Below, piece after piece: positions 43,024 to 52,523 of a DNA stretch of 64,000 bases. The stretch is from JAOAPY01 sp041492185. Its GTDB lineage: Bacteria > Acidobacteriota > Blastocatellia > Pyrinomonadales > Pyrinomonadaceae. The stretch is taken from contig JBGPWL010000016.1 in the NCBI GenBank assembly GCA_041492185.1, positions 1 through 64,000 of the forward strand, written 5' to 3'. Made by a program: the position numbers and the translations under genes. Each line of letters begins with the position of its first letter. Within the stretch, counting starts at the first letter, position 1. Below the pieces are notes generated by a model, which was not told the origin of the DNA, ran no database searches, and saw only the letters and a list, made by a program, of their open reading frames with translations.

Positions 43024-43102
43024 TCCCATCTCTTGCCGCCGTTTGGCATCTCCAATTTTTTGTGCGATCATGCAATCCAAGTTTCCCCTCTGAGGTCCGA
43101 TT

Positions 43103-44116
43103 ATGAAGTCCAAACGTTTACCACTTCTGGCGCTCCTGATTTCTCTCGGTTTTGTATCACTCGTGTGGGCCCAGCAACCCGCGCAAACACCGACGTCGCC
43201 GCAAAGTCAGCCGAGTGTGGATACGCAGGGCATCAAGGTCTATCTGCTTGGACCTGGAGACGTTTTGGATGTGAGAGTTTTTGGTCAGCAGGAATTGAAC
43301 GCTATCGTTGATGTCGATAGCGCTGGAAACATCAGCTCGCTTCCATTTCTCGATCCTATACGCGCGAAGTGTCGCACCGAGCAGGAAGTTCAAAAGGACA
43401 TTGCAATCGCCTACGCAAGATTATTGAAGAACCCGCAAGTCAGCGTTCGCATTGCAGAGCGGAAGAGTCGTCAACCAGCGACCGTGTCGGGCGCCGTTAA
43501 GCAACCAGCCCGGATAACTATGACCCGCAAGGTCCGGCTCAATGAGATCATGGCGACCTCGGGAGGAACCACCGAGCGCGCATCCGGAACAATTCAGATC
43601 GTGCATACGGAACCCCTGATGTGCCCGCAACCAGGAGAAGAGGCTGAGGCTGCGCCAATCGACGGCACCAGGGTCCCTTTCGAAATCGTCACGCTTGCCG
43701 ATCTCACTGCCGGCAAACCCGAAGGGAATCCATTCATTCGTCCGGGCGATTACATCATTGTGAATGAGGCTGAGTCGGTCTACATCACTGGAAGCGTATT
43801 CCACCCGCAGGGCGTCTACGTGCGCGACCAGCTTACGCTCTCGCTGGCCCTGGCGATGGTGGGTGGCGTCACTAAGGAAGCGAAGGTGAACGAGATACTT
43901 ATTCACCGACTGAAATCAAATTCGACTGAGCGCGAAACAATCACAGTGGATCTTGCGGCTATCAAAAAGAACAAAAAGGCTGACCTGCGATTGCAACCTT
44001 TTGATTGGATCGAAGTGCCCGAGGCTGGGCCGCTTTCAAAAGGTCGATTGAGGTTGACTCTACTGGACATTCTTACGGGTGGCGCGCGATCTGTGGTCAC
44101 CCCAAAGATTCTGTGA
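43103..44116 (+). CDS. Polysaccharide export protein (Poly_export/SLBB), copy 1
   Basis: A Wza-type periplasmic or outer-membrane component of polysaccharide export, 337 residues. A signal peptide (LLALLISLGFVSLVWA) has no lipobox cysteine. The Poly_export domain (YLLGPGDVLDVRVFGQ, then NPQVSVRIAERKSRQ) is followed by an SLBB-like domain (YITGSVFHPQGVYV, LALAMVGGVTKEAKVNE). The next gene is a tandem paralogue. The usual partners (Wzc kinase, glycosyltransferases) are not in the window. Confidence 0.9.
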   Translation: MKSKRLPLLALLISLGFVSLVWAQQPAQTPTSPQSQPSVDTQGIKVYLLGPGDVLDVRVFGQQELNAIVDVDSAGNISSLPFLDPIRAKCRTEQEVQKDIAIAYARLLKNPQVSVRIAERKSRQPATVSGAVKQPARITMTRKVRLNEIMATSGGTTERASGTIQIVHTEPLMCPQPGEEAEAAPIDGTRVPFEIVTLADLTAGKPEGNPFIRPGDYIIVNEAESVYITGSVFHPQGVYVRDQLTLSLALAMVGGVTKEAKVNEILIHRLKSNSTERETITVDLAAIKKNKKADLRLQPFDWIEVPEAGPLSKGRLRLTLLDILTGGARSVVTPKIL

Positions 44117-44130
44117 ATTCGAGGGTAACT

Positions 44131-45168
44131 ATGAAGTTCAAAGCTCTAGCAATTTTCGTGATTCTCGTTTGTATGGCATCTCTGCTTCAGGCGCAGGAAC
44201 CCAATCCGGCTCCGCCTCAACAGAATCCGCCCACTGCTGGTGGGCCTTCTACCATAGATACGCAGGGGGTCAAAAACTATCTGCTGGGACCAGGCGATGT
44301 CCTGGATGTAAGGGTTTTCCAGCAGGGTGATTTGAACGCGATGGTTGAGGTTGACAGCGATGGCAACATCAGCTCGCTGCCATTTCTGGAGAAACCGATT
44401 CCGGCAAAGTGCCGTACTGAGAAAGAAGTGCAGAAAGATATTGTCGCTGCTTACTCGAAGTACCTGAAGAATCCACAAGTCAGCGTTCGTATTGCAGAAC
44501 GGAAGAGCCGCCAACCCGCCACTATCTTTGGCGCCGTGCGCCAGCCTACCCGGTTACAAATGATCCGCAAGGTTCGGCTCAATGAGATTATGGCAGCGTC
44601 GGGAGGAACTACGGAGCGCGCATCCGGCACCATTCAGATACTGCACACAGAACCGTTGATGTGTCCCCAACCCGGGGAAGAGGCCGAAGCGGCGCCCATC
44701 GAAGGCACGAAGGTCCCTCTGGAGATCGTGAAGATCGGCGACCTGAAAGCCGGCAAACCGGAGGCGAATCCATTCATCCGTCCCGGCGATTTTATCATTG
44801 TCACGGAAGCCGAGCCTGTTTACATCACGGGAAGCGTCGTTGCGCCTCAGGGCATTTTCATGCGCGACCAACTTACGCTCTCACTCGCGATTGCGATGGT
44901 TGGTGGAGTAAGGAAAGAAGCGAAAACGACCGACGTAAGAATCTATCGACAAAAACCCGGTTCAAAAGATCAGGAAACGATCAAAGTTAACTTGGCGGCG
45001 ATCAAGAAAAATCAGAAGCCGGACGTTTTGCTGCAAGCGTATGACATAGTAGAAGTAGGCGAGGACTCACCGTTTTCTGCGAAGCGACTTCCCGGCACTC
45101 TACTTAGCGGCGTTACGGGAGGGATGCAGAATATGTTCAATTCGTTACCCCTCCGCGTTTTGTATTGA
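44131..45168 (+). CDS. Polysaccharide export protein (Poly_export/SLBB), copy 2
   Basis: The 345-residue protein is a close paralogue of the gene before it. Shared segments include YLLGPGDVLDVRVF, NGISSLPF-like strands, NPQVSVRIAERKSRQPAT and the SLBB part YITGSVVAPQGIFMRDQL. The two genes are 14 bases apart and clearly arose by tandem duplication. Signal peptide KALAIFVILVCMASLLQA. The duplication may allow a hetero-oligomeric export ring or different substrates. Start ATG 44131. Confidence 0.9.
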   Translation: MKFKALAIFVILVCMASLLQAQEPNPAPPQQNPPTAGGPSTIDTQGVKNYLLGPGDVLDVRVFQQGDLNAMVEVDSDGNISSLPFLEKPIPAKCRTEKEVQKDIVAAYSKYLKNPQVSVRIAERKSRQPATIFGAVRQPTRLQMIRKVRLNEIMAASGGTTERASGTIQILHTEPLMCPQPGEEAEAAPIEGTKVPLEIVKIGDLKAGKPEANPFIRPGDFIIVTEAEPVYITGSVVAPQGIFMRDQLTLSLAIAMVGGVRKEAKTTDVRIYRQKPGSKDQETIKVNLAAIKKNQKPDVLLQAYDIVEVGEDSPFSAKRLPGTLLSGVTGGMQNMFNSLPLRVLY

Positions 45169-45224
45169 AAGTAAGATCGAATTCAGTAGACTACGATTTC
45201 GGACTTAATAACGAGGAATAGAAA

Positions 45225-45530
45225 ATGAGTGCCAGAATAATTTCCAGAAACGCGCGTCGGCGTCGGCGCATATTCACTTACTTATGGATCCTTACGCTCG
45301 CTGGTTCAACCATCTCACTGATCTATTGGGAATTGACCGCCATACTTTACATACTGGCTACCCTGGGAGTGACAGTACTGCTCATCGTGGTGGCGACCTC
45401 TGATTTGGCGCGCGCCGAGAAATTCTCAACTGAGCCACTGGCTCCGGAGCAGCCGGCGGCAATCGGCAGTGGCGCTAACGTCGTCGTTACTCAAACATTT
45501 GGGAACAAGGGCGGAAAAAGAGCAACTTGA
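45225..45530 (+). CDS. Small two-helix membrane protein
   Basis: A 101-residue protein with two membrane segments (FTYLWILTLAGSTISLIYW and YILATLGVTVLLIVVAT, about 17-67), a basic N-terminus (RNARRRRRIF) and a Gly/Ala tail. A GAGGAATA stretch precedes ATG 45225. It follows the export genes by 56 bases and may belong to the same operon. Function unknown. Confidence 0.7.
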   Translation: MSARIISRNARRRRRIFTYLWILTLAGSTISLIYWELTAILYILATLGVTVLLIVVATSDLARAEKFSTEPLAPEQPAAIGSGANVVVTQTFGNKGGKRAT

Positions 45531-45927
45531 CACACTGTATTACCTCCGACACTTCGTCCAATTAACCCGGCAGAATCGCGTTTGCCTTTTGTTTGCCAGA
45601 CAATCAATTTCCGTTAATACACTAGCCACAGAACCGTGCTTTAGATCCGATTAGCTGGTTGAAAGTTTTTTCGAACTGATCCATAATCGGCGCGCGTTCA
45701 CCTCCCCGGTGGACGAAGTGGTCGCGTGGGGTGAGGACACGTGGCCTTAGGGTGGGGGCTGTGGGAGGCCCCCGCCCGCTTTTGTTTGTTCATAGCCTTC
45801 ACAACTTAATCTTGCGATCAAACAAGCCAGCTTGACCTTGTCCTGAATTGTCGTAGAATGTCGGGCAAAATTCGGGAACTAACGGAGCGGCCAGTCGCTG
45901 AGTCAGAACCAGTTACTGGCCATCAAA
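45531..45927. other. Gene-free region with a GC-rich structured part
   Basis: I see no convincing gene. A compact GC-rich stretch at 45695-45788 contains several potential helices, among them the hairpin CACC/GGTG at 45699-45711 and the intrinsic terminator listed separately. This looks like the end of a small RNA or of a long leader. I could not match it to a known RNA family. Confidence 0.4.
45750..45788 (+). terminator. Intrinsic terminator
   Basis: The stem GGGTGGGGGC/GCCCCCGCCC (one G-T pair, 8-base loop) is followed by GCTTTTGTTTG. It is strong and reads on the plus strand, about 140 bases before the APC transporter. Confidence 0.75.
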
Positions 45928-47913
45928 ATGTCTCTTTTCGGCATGTCACAACGGAAATTCAAACTCTGGTTAATTCGAGGCGGAAGACAAGCCACTGTCG
46001 TCCGAGGAGCAACTCACAGACAACACGCCTGGTGGCAGGTGATGTGCTTGACCGGAGTCGACTACTTTTCGACGCTTGGATACCAACCCGGAATTGCTTT
46101 TCTTGCGGCAGGCGCGCTGTCACCGATAGCGACGCTGGTGCTGGTGTTGCTCACTCTCTTTGGTGCGTTACCGATCTACAACCGCGTCGCGGCGGAAAGC
46201 CCTCACGGCGAGGGTTCAATCTCGATGCTCGAGCATCTGTTGTCTCGCTGGAAGGGTAAGCTCTTCGTACTCGTACTCCTTGGCTTTGTCGCGACAGACT
46301 TTATCATCACCATTACGCTGTCCGCAGCAGACGCAACCGCTCATATCATCGAAAATCCCTTCACACCAGGTCCGTTCAAACACCAGATTGGGATCACGCT
46401 GCTGTTGATTACAGTTCTGGCCGCGATTTTCTTCAAAGGCTTTAAGGAGGCAATCGGCATCGCAGTTTTTCTGGTGGCGATCTATCTGCTGCTCAATGTC
46501 ATCGTGGTTGGTTTTGGCCTCTTTGAAATCGTCACTCACCCGCAACACTTCCCCGCATGGAAGAACGCTCTCCTCAGCCACCCTCATGTTCACGGTAACC
46601 CCTGGCTCGTGGTGGGTATTTCTTTGATTATCTTCCCGCGCCTGGCGCTTGGTCTATCAGGTTTTGAGACCGGTGTAGCCGTAATGCCACTGGTCCGCGG
46701 CGACAAAGATCTAAGTGAAGACGAATGGGAGAACATCCACTCGACGCGCACAGGGCGCCGCGTTGAACCCGACACCCAGAGGCTCCTTGAAGGTCGTATC
46801 CGCAACACTCGCAAACTACTGCGCACCGCGGCGTTGATAATGAGTGTGATGCTAATTGCCAGTAGCTTTGTGACGACGGCGTTGATTCCCGCCGCGGAAT
46901 TCCAGGATGGAGGAGAAGCAAACGGGCGCGCGATTGCTTACCTGGCCCACCAGTTTTTTGGAAACCTGTTCGGCACTGCCTATGACCTGAGCACCATTTC
47001 AATTCTTTGGTTTGCGGGAGCTTCGGCAATGGCCGGCCTGCTGAATATTGTTCCGCGCTACTTGCCGCGCTACGGAATGGCTCCTGAATGGGCACGGGCA
47101 ACACGGCCTCTCGTGATCGTCTATACAGCCATAGCTTTTGCCGTTACGTTGATCTTTCACGCGGACGTTGACGCACAGGGCGGCGCCTATGCGACGGGAG
47201 TCCTGGTGCTGATGACCTCAGCCGCCATTGCGGTAACGCTTTCCATGCGGCGAAAAGGTGATCACTGGTGGGCATTCCTTTTGATCTCCCTCGTATTCGT
47301 TTACACCACCATTCAAAATATCCGCGAAAGGCCGGAGGGAATCAAAATCGCCTCGTTCTTCATTGCGGCAATCATCGGCACCTCACTCATTTCCCGCGTC
47401 TGGCGCACTACGGAGTTGCGAGTCGAGCGCGTGGAACTGGACGAGACTGCGCACGCGTTCATAAACGATGCTGCGAAAGGAACGATTCGCATCATTACGA
47501 ACCGGTGCGATCGGGGCGACGCACTAGAGTACGAGATCAAGGAAAAGGAAAAGCGAATCAACAACCACATTCCCCCCGACGAGCCCATACTGTTTTTCGA
47601 GGTTACCCCGGCAGACGCATCGGAGTTTTCGGGTGTGTTGAGGGTGCGCGGTGAACGCGTCGATGGTTATCGTGTTTTGAGAACGGAATCTCCCGCGGTA
47701 CCGAATGGCATAGCGGCTCTCCTACTCTACCTGCGCGACGAAACAGGAAAGCTGCCACATGTTTACTTTGGCTGGAGCGAGGGTAATCCGCTCTCCTATC
47801 TCCTTAAGTACATCGCCTTCGGTGAGGGCGATACGGCTCCCGTCACGCACGAGGTCTTGCGACAGGCGGAGAAAGACCCAGAGCGGCGCCCTACCGTGCA
47901 CGTGGGCGGCTAG
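45928..47913 (+). CDS. APC-superfamily permease with C-terminal cytoplasmic domain
   Basis: A 661-residue transporter with about 11-12 membrane segments. The start WWQVMCLTGVDYFSTLGYQPGIA has the APC-type first helix (G-V-D-Y-F-S-T-L-G-Y). The protein ends with a soluble domain of about 170 residues (VERVELDETAHAFINDAAKG onward). It is related in layout to, but clearly distinct from, the KimA-like protein 400 bases downstream. The substrate may be an amino acid or potassium. No ribosome site is clear; ATG 45943 is another possible start. Confidence 0.82.
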   Translation: MSLFGMSQRKFKLWLIRGGRQATVVRGATHRQHAWWQVMCLTGVDYFSTLGYQPGIAFLAAGALSPIATLVLVLLTLFGALPIYNRVAAESPHGEGSISMLEHLLSRWKGKLFVLVLLGFVATDFIITITLSAADATAHIIENPFTPGPFKHQIGITLLLITVLAAIFFKGFKEAIGIAVFLVAIYLLLNVIVVGFGLFEIVTHPQHFPAWKNALLSHPHVHGNPWLVVGISLIIFPRLALGLSGFETGVAVMPLVRGDKDLSEDEWENIHSTRTGRRVEPDTQRLLEGRIRNTRKLLRTAALIMSVMLIASSFVTTALIPAAEFQDGGEANGRAIAYLAHQFFGNLFGTAYDLSTISILWFAGASAMAGLLNIVPRYLPRYGMAPEWARATRPLVIVYTAIAFAVTLIFHADVDAQGGAYATGVLVLMTSAAIAVTLSMRRKGDHWWAFLLISLVFVYTTIQNIRERPEGIKIASFFIAAIIGTSLISRVWRTTELRVERVELDETAHAFINDAAKGTIRIITNRCDRGDALEYEIKEKEKRINNHIPPDEPILFFEVTPADASEFSGVLRVRGERVDGYRVLRTESPAVPNGIAALLLYLRDETGKLPHVYFGWSEGNPLSYLLKYIAFGEGDTAPVTHEVLRQAEKDPERRPTVHVGG

Positions 47914-48003
47914 GGCTGAGTGTCATAAAGAAGTCCCTCGCCCCTTGGGTGCCTTGCCTCGCCTGCTCTCGCAGTTGTAACATCCAGTTCGTTGATAAAG
48001 AGT

Positions 48004-48179
48004 GTCTGCCGAAGTTACGTTTGGTGCTCCGGAGCGGGCAGTGAAAGTAACGCGGGGGAACCAGCAGTCTCGCCAAGGTCGAGACCAGGGGCGAATCGTG
48101 AACCGCGCAATTACGGCTTCACGTAGAACACTTCCAGTTCGAGCCCGTCAGCTAACCTCGTAGGCATTCGGGAAGGACA
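48004..48179 (+). promoter_or_regulatory. Cyclic-di-AMP riboswitch (ydaO/yuaA class)
   Basis: The leader of the KimA-like gene matches the conserved parts of the ydaO aptamer as I recall them. They are TGCCGAA near the 5' end (48007), AACGCGGGGGAACC (48049-48062), GGGGCGAATC (48089-48098), then GAGCCCGTCAGCTAACCTCG (48141-48160) and GGCATTCGGGAAGGA (48163-48177). TGCC at the start can pair with GGCA near the end as P1. This class binds c-di-AMP and usually switches off potassium transport and cell-wall genes. Confidence 0.9.
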
Positions 48180-48204
48180 ATGATAGAGCCATCTTATTGC
48201 CATT

Positions 48205-48240
48205 GGGTGCCGAGTGTGAGGCTTTGCACCCTTTTTCTCT
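48205..48240 (+). terminator. Terminator of the c-di-AMP riboswitch
   Basis: GGGTGC (48205-48210) pairs with GCACCC (48226-48231), followed by TTTTTCTCT. It lies 25 bases after the aptamer and 59 bases before the kimA start. This is the expected expression platform: ligand binding would favour termination. Confidence 0.8.
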
Positions 48241-48298
48241 GTGCGGCTCAGACCTCATACCTCCGCTCGCACAGCGGTGATCATTCCGGGAGGAAAAT

Positions 48299-50293
48299 TT
48301 GGTCGCGTCGCTGAAACGCTTTTTCGTTGGCCGGGCCCTGCGCAGCGAACAGGCTGCGCACGAACGTCTGCCAAAAAAGACTGCGCTGGCGGTTTTCTCG
48401 TCCGACGCGCTGTCGTCAGTTGCCTATTCGACGGAAGCCATCTTGTTGGTATTGGTCGCTGCCGGGTCGACGACGTTCGTTTACCTTCCGCCGATAATAA
48501 TTGGGTTGACGGTCCTGCTGGCAATCCTGGCGCTCTCTTACAAGCAGACGATTCACGCGTATCCGTCCGGCGGCGGCGCGTACATCGTTGCTAAGGACAA
48601 TCTCGGCACGCAGGCCGGGCTGGTGGCGGCCGCTTCGCTGTTGGTTGACTACATCCTCACCGTTGCGGTTTCGGTCTCTGCGGGTGTCGCCGCAATCACG
48701 TCTGCCGCGCAAGGAACCCGCTTCGCCTTCTTGCACGAGCACCGCGTTATCATTTGCATCTTTTTCGTGTTCTTCATCGCCATCATGAACTTGCGCGGCG
48801 TGCGCGAATCAGGATCGTTTTTCGCCGGGCCAACTTATCTCTTCATTATCTCCATGCTGCTGTTGATTGTGGTGGGTTTCTTCCGCTACTACACGACGCA
48901 CCAGATGATGCCCGTCCCACAGAAGCTCTACTTCGATGAATCCGTGGGAAGCGTCGCTCATCAACTGCTTACGCGCGGCGCGCTGCTATGGCTGCTGATG
49001 CGAGCATTTGCCGCCGGCTGCACTGCCTTGACCGGCGTGGAAGCGATCTCGAACGGCATACCGGCATTCCAGCAGCCGGAGTCGAAAAATGCCGCCACGA
49101 CGTTGAGTTGGATGGCTCTGTTGATGGCCACGCTAATACTCGGAACAGGGTTTCTGGCCTACAAACTTGGCGCGCACCCGATCGGCCCGGAAGAGACTCT
49201 GGTTTCTTCGATGGCGCGCTTCATCTTTGGCGCGGGCCCGGTCTACTACGTAATTCAAGCCGCCACAGCCTGCATCCTGATACTGGCAGCAAATACTTCG
49301 TTTGCCGATTTTCCCCGGCTGGGGAGCCTGCTGGCGGCCGATCGTTTTTTGCCTCGGCAGTTGGCAAGCCGCGGTGATCGGTTGGTCTTTTCGAACGGGA
49401 TCCTTATTCTGTCGCTCCTTGCTTCGGGCTTGATCGTTCTCTTCAGGGGAGACGAACAAAAGTTGCTCCCGCTGTACGCTTTGGGCGTGTTCATCTCATT
49501 CACTTTGTCGCAGGCCGGCATGGTGATTCACTGGCTCCGCCTGCGTCGCGCAGAAGAGGCCAAGCGCCGAATCAAAGAAGAGGAAGAGATACACCGCACC
49601 CAGACTGGGGAAACAGGCGCCGTGAGTCACGAGGCCGAGCGACTGCAGGCACTTGAGCGTGACGCCGGCGGCAATTGGATCGTCTCCATCCTGATAAACG
49701 CTGCCGGGGCCGCCATTACGTTCATCGTGCTCATTGTAATTGCCCTGACGAAGTTCACGCGCGGGGCTTGGGCGGTGATCGTGCTCATTCCGATTCTCGT
49801 AGTAATGTTTCGCTCGATCCGCGTGCATTATCTGGAAGTCGCGAAACAGCTTTCGACCGAAGGAGTACTCGGCACGACCGCGATCATGGAGCATCAGGTG
49901 CTGGTGCCGATCTCGGGCATTCATCGCGGAGTTATTCATGCGCTCGAATATGCCAAGTCAATCGCTCCAGGTCACGTCACCGCCGTCTACGTGGACTTTA
50001 ATGAAGAGGCGACGCGCAAGTTGCGCGAGAAATGGTCGACCTGGGGCGAAGGCGTGAAGCTGGTGGTGTTGCAGTCGCCCTACAGATCGCTCACGCGACC
50101 GCTGCTGCGCTATGTAGAACGCGTCGCGCGTCATGGCGAGAATCAGATGATCACGGTGCTGCTTCCCGAGTTTGTGCCCGCCAAATGGTGGCACCAGTTA
50201 TTACATAACCAGAGTTCACTCTTGCTGAAGGGCGCTTTGTTATTCAAGAAGGGAGTTATTGTTACGAGCGTTCCCTATCATCTCGATAGATAG
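48299..50293 (+). CDS. kimA: KimA-like potassium importer (APC superfamily)
   Basis: A 664-residue transporter that follows B. subtilis KimA (YdaO) closely along its length as I remember it. Examples are LAVFSSDALSSVAYSTE near the N-terminus, SYKQTIHAYPSGGGAYIVAK, LTGVEAISNGIPAFQQPESK and the C-terminal HNQSSLLLKGALLFKKG ending PYHLDR. About 12 membrane segments precede a cytoplasmic USP-like domain of 170 residues. TTG 48299 has GGGAGGA at 48288. KimA is a high-affinity proton/potassium symporter inhibited by c-di-AMP. The c-di-AMP riboswitch upstream fits this. Confidence 0.93.
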   Translation: MVASLKRFFVGRALRSEQAAHERLPKKTALAVFSSDALSSVAYSTEAILLVLVAAGSTTFVYLPPIIIGLTVLLAILALSYKQTIHAYPSGGGAYIVAKDNLGTQAGLVAAASLLVDYILTVAVSVSAGVAAITSAAQGTRFAFLHEHRVIICIFFVFFIAIMNLRGVRESGSFFAGPTYLFIISMLLLIVVGFFRYYTTHQMMPVPQKLYFDESVGSVAHQLLTRGALLWLLMRAFAAGCTALTGVEAISNGIPAFQQPESKNAATTLSWMALLMATLILGTGFLAYKLGAHPIGPEETLVSSMARFIFGAGPVYYVIQAATACILILAANTSFADFPRLGSLLAADRFLPRQLASRGDRLVFSNGILILSLLASGLIVLFRGDEQKLLPLYALGVFISFTLSQAGMVIHWLRLRRAEEAKRRIKEEEEIHRTQTGETGAVSHEAERLQALERDAGGNWIVSILINAAGAAITFIVLIVIALTKFTRGAWAVIVLIPILVVMFRSIRVHYLEVAKQLSTEGVLGTTAIMEHQVLVPISGIHRGVIHALEYAKSIAPGHVTAVYVDFNEEATRKLREKWSTWGEGVKLVVLQSPYRSLTRPLLRYVERVARHGENQMITVLLPEFVPAKWWHQLLHNQSSLLLKGALLFKKGVIVTSVPYHLDR

Positions 50294-50371
50294 AGACAGG
50301 TTTGAGAAGCGCAAGGCATAAGTGTTGGGCGGAAACTCTTCGCGCGTTCTCGGTTTGTTATTCGCTAAGGA

Positions 50372-50758
50372 TCAAGCCTGAGCAGCGCTGGCTTCCGTGC
50401 CGCGGGATGCGAGGAAGCACGTTCGACAGTAAACGGGTCGGCCTTGCGAAGGGTAGAAAGGCACCGTCGTTTGCTGCCCACACTGCGCGCACTGAACAGA
50501 GACCTCGATGCGCTGGCGGACTCCGGAGGACTGCGCGGCCGCAATTGCCGCCAACCGCTCGTTCTTCGCTTGCTTGCAGGGCTTGCAACGCTTGGGCTCG
50601 TTCTTCAACCCTTTATCGTGAAAGAAGACCTGTTCTCCGGCCGTCCATACAAAGTCGTCGCCACAGTCCAAACATTTGATCGTACGATCCTGAAAATCGC
50701 TCTCGGTCTGAGTTTGACTGCCAGCACCGTCTGATTGCGTCGCTTCCACTTGTTCCAT
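50372..50758 (-). CDS. Double zinc-ribbon protein
   Basis: A 128-residue protein with two zinc sites. The first ribbon (about residues 27-63, KCLDCGDDFVWTAGEQVFF then RCKPCK) is of the zf-trcl type. The second (about 88-116, QCAQCGQQTTVPFYPSQGRP then YCRTCF) is the CxxC pair common in bacterial proteins of unknown role. An acidic/Gln-rich leader precedes them. No catalytic motif is present. It is divergent from purD. Confidence 0.85.
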   Translation of the reverse strand: MEQVEATQSDGAGSQTQTESDFQDRTIKCLDCGDDFVWTAGEQVFFHDKGLKNEPKRCKPCKQAKNERLAAIAAAQSSGVRQRIEVSVQCAQCGQQTTVPFYPSQGRPVYCRTCFLASRGTEASAAQA

Positions 50759-51020
50759 GATGATCTCGCTTCCCCGGCACGTTCACAAACGATCGGAAAA
50801 AGGCGTGTGCCACTAAGTGATCCAGTAAAGGAAAAACCGATGCCGCCAATTACTCGACGACCAGGAGCAACCCTGGGTGGCAATTAAGTTGCGGGAAAAG
50901 TATAACTATGTCGAAACTGTGTCAAGCAAAACTCTTGGGCGACCGAAGTCGAATCAGCGCCCTTGACCAGCGGATGCGGAAAAGGGATCTCGCATCAGGG
51001 ATGATTAAGAGCGAAGGAAA

Positions 51021-52340
51021 ATGAAAATACTCATCATTGGTTCAGGTGGTCGAGAGCACGCGATTCTGTGGGCGCTCAAAAAAACATCGAGCGCAAGACT
51101 CGATCTTTATTGTGCGCCTGGCAACGGCGGAATTGCGCAACTCGCTCGCTGCGTACCCATCGCGCCGACGGACGTCTCGTCGCTTGCCGAATTTGCCGCG
51201 ACGGAAAAAATCGATCTCACTTTTGTTGGTCCGGAAGCCCCGCTCGCTCTGGGTCTCGTCAATGAATTTGAGCAGCGCGGACTTGTTATTATTGGTCCCA
51301 CCAAACTGGCCGCGCGGCTCGAAGCAAGTAAAGCATTCGCCAAAAATTTCATGTCGCGACACCGAATACCAACGGCCCGCTATAAAATCGCAGACTCCGT
51401 TTCACAAGCGCTCGATCTGGTCCGCAGCGGCGAATTCGGCGGCAGCGATGCTCGTGTCGTCGTAAAGGCTGACGGCCTGGCGGCAGGCAAAGGGGTGATT
51501 GTTGCGGCTTCAAGAGATGAAGCGGAGCGAGCCGTTAACGAAATCATGAGCGGCACGCTCGTGGCTGCCGAAGCTGCCGGCCACGTTGTTATCGAAGAAG
51601 CGTTAGCAGGAACGGAAGTCTCGTTGCTGCTTTTTTCCGACGGTCGCGATTACGCGCTATTGCCCGCGGCTCGCGATCACAAGCGAGTCGGCGACGGAGA
51701 TACGGGACCAAATACGGGCGGCATGGGCGCCATCACGGACGTGTCTGTGCTCAGCGACGACATGCTCAAGCGGATTGTGCGCGAGATTGTAGAGCCAACC
51801 CTCGAGGGCGCGCGCGCCGAAGGTTTTCCGTTTCGCGGTGTGCTTTTCATCGGACTGATGCTGACAAATGACGGCCCGCAAGTGCTTGAATACAACGTGC
51901 GCTTTGGCGATCCGGAAACGCAGGCGATCCTCGTGCGTTTGCAGTCGGACCTGCTTGATACATTTCAGGCGATTGCGCGCGGAACGTTGCGCGACTCTTC
52001 GGTTGAATGGAGCACGGAAGCGTCCGCGTGCGTCGTGCTGGCCAGTCGTGGTTATCCAGGGAAGTATGAAACGGGGCACATCATTGAAGGTCTGGATCGC
52101 GCAAGCGCTCACGATCGCGTTGAATTATTTCACGCCGGCACTGCTCGTTCGCCAAACGGTGATTGGTTAGCGGCTGGTGGTCGTGTGCTCGGCGTGACTG
52201 CCGCGGGCGCCTCTCTCGATCAAGCACTGGGACGTTGTTACGACGCGGTTGGCGAGATTCACTGGGACGGAATCCAATTCCGGCGCGATATTGGGACGTT
52301 TGCTGAACCGCGCAAACCAGTTTCGGCAGAGCACGCCTAA
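51021..52340 (+). CDS. purD: Phosphoribosylamine-glycine ligase
   Basis: PurD makes glycinamide ribonucleotide in de novo purine synthesis, using ATP. The 439-residue protein has all family blocks: MKILIIGSGGREHAILWAL at the start, DLTFVGPEAPLALGLV, the ATP-grasp lysine region VVKADGLAAGKGVIVAAS, and YNVRFGDPETQAILVRL. Length is normal (about 420-440). AAGGAAA precedes ATG 51021. It is not in a pur operon here. Confidence 0.97.
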   Translation: MKILIIGSGGREHAILWALKKTSSARLDLYCAPGNGGIAQLARCVPIAPTDVSSLAEFAATEKIDLTFVGPEAPLALGLVNEFEQRGLVIIGPTKLAARLEASKAFAKNFMSRHRIPTARYKIADSVSQALDLVRSGEFGGSDARVVVKADGLAAGKGVIVAASRDEAERAVNEIMSGTLVAAEAAGHVVIEEALAGTEVSLLLFSDGRDYALLPAARDHKRVGDGDTGPNTGGMGAITDVSVLSDDMLKRIVREIVEPTLEGARAEGFPFRGVLFIGLMLTNDGPQVLEYNVRFGDPETQAILVRLQSDLLDTFQAIARGTLRDSSVEWSTEASACVVLASRGYPGKYETGHIIEGLDRASAHDRVELFHAGTARSPNGDWLAAGGRVLGVTAAGASLDQALGRCYDAVGEIHWDGIQFRRDIGTFAEPRKPVSAEHA

Positions 52341-52523
52341 CCGCCGTTTCTCTGGCGCGAGACACCTGCTATACTTCACCCTCATTTTGGGGGTTCTTGC
52401 AACCGTCCGACGCGCGCCGTCGTACAAACACATGCGGCGACCCGCATAACAAGAAATTGATCGTGCCGGCAGGGTGGTTTTTGAAGCTCGCACACTCTAA
52501 ACAAGCTAGAGGAGAGACGGAAA

